From NCBI RefSeq assembly GCF_033971325.1, contig NZ_CP117180.1:254041-318040 (forward strand): a DNA stretch of 64,000 nucleotides. The letters are read 5' to 3'. This stretch comes from Hydrogenobacter sp. T-2. Its GTDB lineage: Bacteria > Aquificota > Aquificia > Aquificales > Aquificaceae. The notes beneath the pieces are model-generated. The model saw only the letters and a program-made list of their open reading frames with translations, was not told the DNA's origin and searched no databases. Position numbers and translations under genes: made by a program. Shown here in pieces: positions 63,764 through 64,000 of this stretch; position 1 is the first letter of the stretch; the number at the start of each line of letters is the position of its first letter.

Positions 63764-64000
63764 TAACGCTCCTCCTTCCATGGGTCTCCTCTCATGTTAT
63801 AGCCCCTCTGCTCCCAGAAGCCAGGGACATCTTCTTGTAAAAGCTCTATACCCCAAACATACTTGGCACTTTTCCATGCGTATAGCTTTGGAACTACAAG
63901 CCTAAGGGGGTAGCCGTGTCTTAGTGGTATGGGTTTTCCATACATCTTGTATGCCAGTATGCTGTCTTCTTCGTAAAGATATTCAAGAGGTAGGTTGGTG
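63757..64000 (-). CDS. Molybdopterin-dependent oxidoreductase (MsrP/sulfite-oxidase fold), C-terminal part
   Basis: Partial: 80 codons to the TAA at 63757-63759; the N-terminus lies beyond the right edge. The segment HGYPLRLVVPKLYAWKSAKY and GFWEQRGYNMRGDPWKEERY is typical of the oxidoreductase molybdopterin domain. Such enzymes repair methionine sulfoxide or oxidise sulfite in the periplasm. Confidence 0.85.
   Translation of the reverse strand, partial: TNLPLEYLYEEDSILAYKMYGKPIPLRHGYPLRLVVPKLYAWKSAKYVWGIELLQEDVPGFWEQRGYNMRGDPWKEERYW

Overview
The window looks like chromosome of a thermophilic, microaerophilic chemolithotroph of the Aquificota (Hydrogenobacter / Thermocrinis / Aquifex relatives). 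This is inferred from gene content: a sulfide:quinone oxidoreductase whose three redox cysteines fall exactly at residues 124, 156 and 347 (the Aquifex aeolicus numbering), a Rieske/cytochrome b/cytochrome c1 operon beside it, futalosine-type menaquinone synthesis, polar flagellum genes, ferredoxin-like and CCG iron-sulfur proteins and extremely tight packing with many ATGA or TGATG stop/start overlaps. I see no IS element, prophage, CRISPR array or rRNA. One tRNA, Leu(UAG), is present. No gene-free stretch exceeds about 180 bases.

Layout. 1-12752 (minus): a glycan island for flagellin decoration. Reading in transcription order from 12752 it holds a Maf-type glycosyltransferase, pseI, pseB, a repeat-rich coiled-coil/nuclease-like protein, pseC, an aldo-keto reductase, a GNAT acetyltransferase, a fused SpsF-type cytidylyltransferase + class III aminotransferase, a second coiled-coil/nuclease-like protein, a beta-propeller glycosidase-like protein and a truncated acyl-CoA ligase. 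12892-16864 (plus): flagellin under a sigma-28 type promoter, then flaG, fliD, fliS and a small unknown gene. 16861-20313 (minus): polyprenyl diphosphate synthase, thioredoxin reductase, peroxiredoxin (with an attenuating hairpin between them) and a PilZ protein that diverges from a haem-sensor diguanylate cyclase (20385). mutS2 follows. 24503-28325: sqr diverging from petABC. 28303-31259 (minus): DNA glycosylase, kinase-like protein, metal chaperone, mobA, lytic transglycosylase. 31320-33051 (plus): rlmN, lepB.

33041-46296 (minus): a 25-gene run from rplN through secY-adk-map-infA and rpoA to yggT, tlyA and an unrecognised three-gene tail that ends in a pseudo-receiver/ODP-like protein. 46479 (plus): Get3/ArsA ATPase. 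47655-56108 (minus): tRNA-Leu, tig, clpP, clpX, a shortened haemerythrin-like gene, skp, lpxD, mqnD, nuoE, nuoF, a small Cys-rich exported protein and a family 4 uracil-DNA glycosylase. 56181-61998 (plus): CCG iron-sulfur protein, galE, a SufT-like protein, a V4R protein, YjbQ, three tandem paralogous one-TM coiled-coil genes and rseP. 61995-64000 (minus): transaldolase, membrane thioredoxin, pseudouridine synthase and the end of a molybdopterin enzyme.

How it fits together: sulfide electrons go SQR -> menaquinone -> bc1; NuoEF and MqnD feed the same pool; peroxiredoxin and thioredoxin reductase handle peroxide; the haem-sensing cyclase and PilZ protein probably couple redox state to motility, whose filament is made and glycosylated by the two neighbouring clusters. 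The most unusual things are the composition of the nonulosonate island, the degenerate sensor operon at 33041-35339, a 95-bp sequence kept identical in three tandem genes, and about ten genes that lack a Shine-Dalgarno but carry a -10-like hexamer 7-12 bases before the start codon, suggesting leaderless transcripts.
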